From Chloroflexota bacterium (lineage in GTDB: Bacteria > Chloroflexota > Anaerolineae > Aggregatilineales > Phototrophicaceae): a DNA stretch of 64,000 nt. The notes under the pieces are model-generated. The model saw only the letters and a program-made list of their open reading frames with translations. It searched no databases and was not told the DNA's origin. How positions within the stretch are numbered: position 1 is the first letter of the stretch; each line of letters starts with the position of its first letter. The position numbers were made by a program, and so were the translations under genes. Shown here piece after piece: positions 63,406-64,000 of this stretch. Location of the stretch: positions 36,244-100,243 of the forward strand of contig JAPOVL010000027.1 of NCBI GenBank assembly GCA_026708115.1, written 5' to 3'.

Positions 63406-63495
63406 AACCGCGTTGCTCATGCAACGAGAAGGCTTATTATTTTGTGTGAGCGCGACATTCCTGTGACCTTTTCGCTGCCGCCGAGCGGCTGTGTT
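63406..63495 (+). repeat. ~80-bp structured repeat, copy 4
   Basis: Best-formed copy: GCTCATGCAACGAGAAGGCT, then TATTATTTTGTGTGAGCGCG, then TTTTCGCTGCCGCCGAGCGG. No gene follows within the window. Confidence 0.7.
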
Positions 63496-63987
63496 TGGAT
63501 TTTCTTGCACGACTTGCTTGGAACTACATCTAACCCGCGATCATACAGTCGCCCTTTTCTCCCCGCCTTGCTCTATCCTTCGACGTAGCAACACACGGGG
63601 CCGCCCTGCCCAAACGAAGCGCTTAATTCCGAAAACGAGTTTGCGGGGTCCGCAAATGCACAAAGACGAACAAACTTCAAACCGAAACCTACGCCAATCG
63701 CCAGGAATCCCTTATGACGAATTGCTGCTGGGACAGCCGGCTGTCAAAGTCGACGGTCAGTGTCTACGCGACCCACGCGCCCAACACGACTTGACCCTTA
63801 CAGACCTATGTCTGAACCCGTTGGGGGCAACCTATCAGGTCGCCCGAAACTTTGCCCTCTCTGCTGCGGTCTTGTGGGTGTCCAAACGACCTATCAGGTC
63901 GCCCGTAAACAAGCAAAAATGGCAGGCATTGTCGCGACTGCCTGCCGGAGGAAAAGCTGTCCTGTCCTCAGATCTGGGGAGGGGGTA

Positions 63988-64000
63988 CCCCCCCCCCCCC
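63988..64000. other. Terminal run of 13 C
   Basis: A homopolymer of at least 13 C ends the window, preceded by GGGGAGGGGGTA. It may continue beyond the edge. Possible contig-end artefact or a true G/C-rich repeat. Confidence 0.6.

Larger units (their letters stand above)
62778..64000. other. Repeat-rich non-coding region at the window end
   Basis: 1.2 kb with no gene that I can support; open frames here consist of repeat translations. It contains two to three tandem ~165-bp units (62853-63230), copy 2 of the composite hairpin repeat (63247-63335), copy 4 of the 80-bp repeat (63406-63495), short palindromic copies (63755-63774, 63830-63846, 63889-63905) and a terminal C run. Confidence 0.7.

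Noticed and set aside
63361..63588. Open frame of 75 residues near the end
   Set aside because: It crosses copy 4 of the 80-bp repeat and shows no domain or start signal.

Overview
The window is about 64 kb of gene-dense bacterial DNA (roughly 53 protein genes, mean G+C visibly above 50%). No rRNA, tRNA, CRISPR array, transposase or phage gene could be recognised. Gene content suggests a heterotrophic, uncultured-type Chloroflexota bacterium (Anaerolineae/Caldilineae or SAR202-like). The basis is many solute-binding-protein (SBP) ABC systems, hydantoinase genes, an RdhA-like protein, a WD40/PD40-tailed Ser/Thr kinase, and intergenic repeats of the CCCTCTCCC/GTAGGGGCGA type. This placement is an inference from gene content; no marker gene proves it. 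The first gene is cut by the left window edge. The right end is repeat-rich and finishes in a run of 13 C.

Layout. 1-4.3 kb (+): 3' end of a proline racemase-family gene, then an ABC-2 exporter (ATPase and two permeases). 4.3-11.5 kb (-): an operon for L-arabinofuranoside use (SBP, MalF/MalG-type permeases, two GH127-family enzymes) with a good sigma70-type promoter and a cluster of TTGGCA half-sites. An apparent SBP gene remnant lies just upstream. 11.9-14.3 kb: small enzymes (MBL hydrolase, VOC protein, flavin split-barrel protein). 14.3-20.3 kb (+): a ribose-type ABC system (two permeases, SBP, double ATPase) plus an aminotransferase. 20.3-26 kb (-): dipeptidase, D-serine dehydratase-like enzyme, GH32 protein, SDR and MBL hydrolase. 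26.3-29 kb (-): a divergent GroEL paralogue with a BNR beta-propeller directly downstream. 29-32.5 kb (-): a second CUT1 sugar ABC system with a Tat-exported SBP. 32.8-42.2 kb (-): a hydantoin/amide catabolic cluster (M24 peptidase, HyuA, HyuB, racemase) interleaved with dipeptide-type SBP and permeases, without ATPases. 42.4-48.1 kb: PdxS, a GNAT, a secreted PD40+SH3b protein, VanZ-like protein, a small unknown and an RdhA-like iron-sulfur protein. 48.2-57.7 kb: polyamine locus, with potABCD leftward and, divergently, GNAT, FAD amine oxidase, an AguB-like N-carbamoylputrescine amidase, a PhzF-like protein and an aldo/keto reductase. 57.8-62.8 kb: DUF4013-like membrane protein, SRPBCC protein, CdsA and a receptor-type Ser/Thr kinase with PD40 tail. 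62.8-64 kb: non-coding, repeats.

Most genes serve uptake and breakdown of small organic molecules (plant or algal furanosides, other sugars, peptides/hydantoins, polyamines, D-amino acids). No classical DNA-binding regulator is encoded in the window. Two patterns stand out. First, all five SBP genes are followed by a hairpin before the next transporter gene. Second, an ~80-bp structured repeat occurs four times, three of them within 25-40 bp of a start codon. The chaperonin lacks the residue equivalent to GroEL Asp398 and the GH32 protein lacks its acid/base Glu, so both may work unusually.
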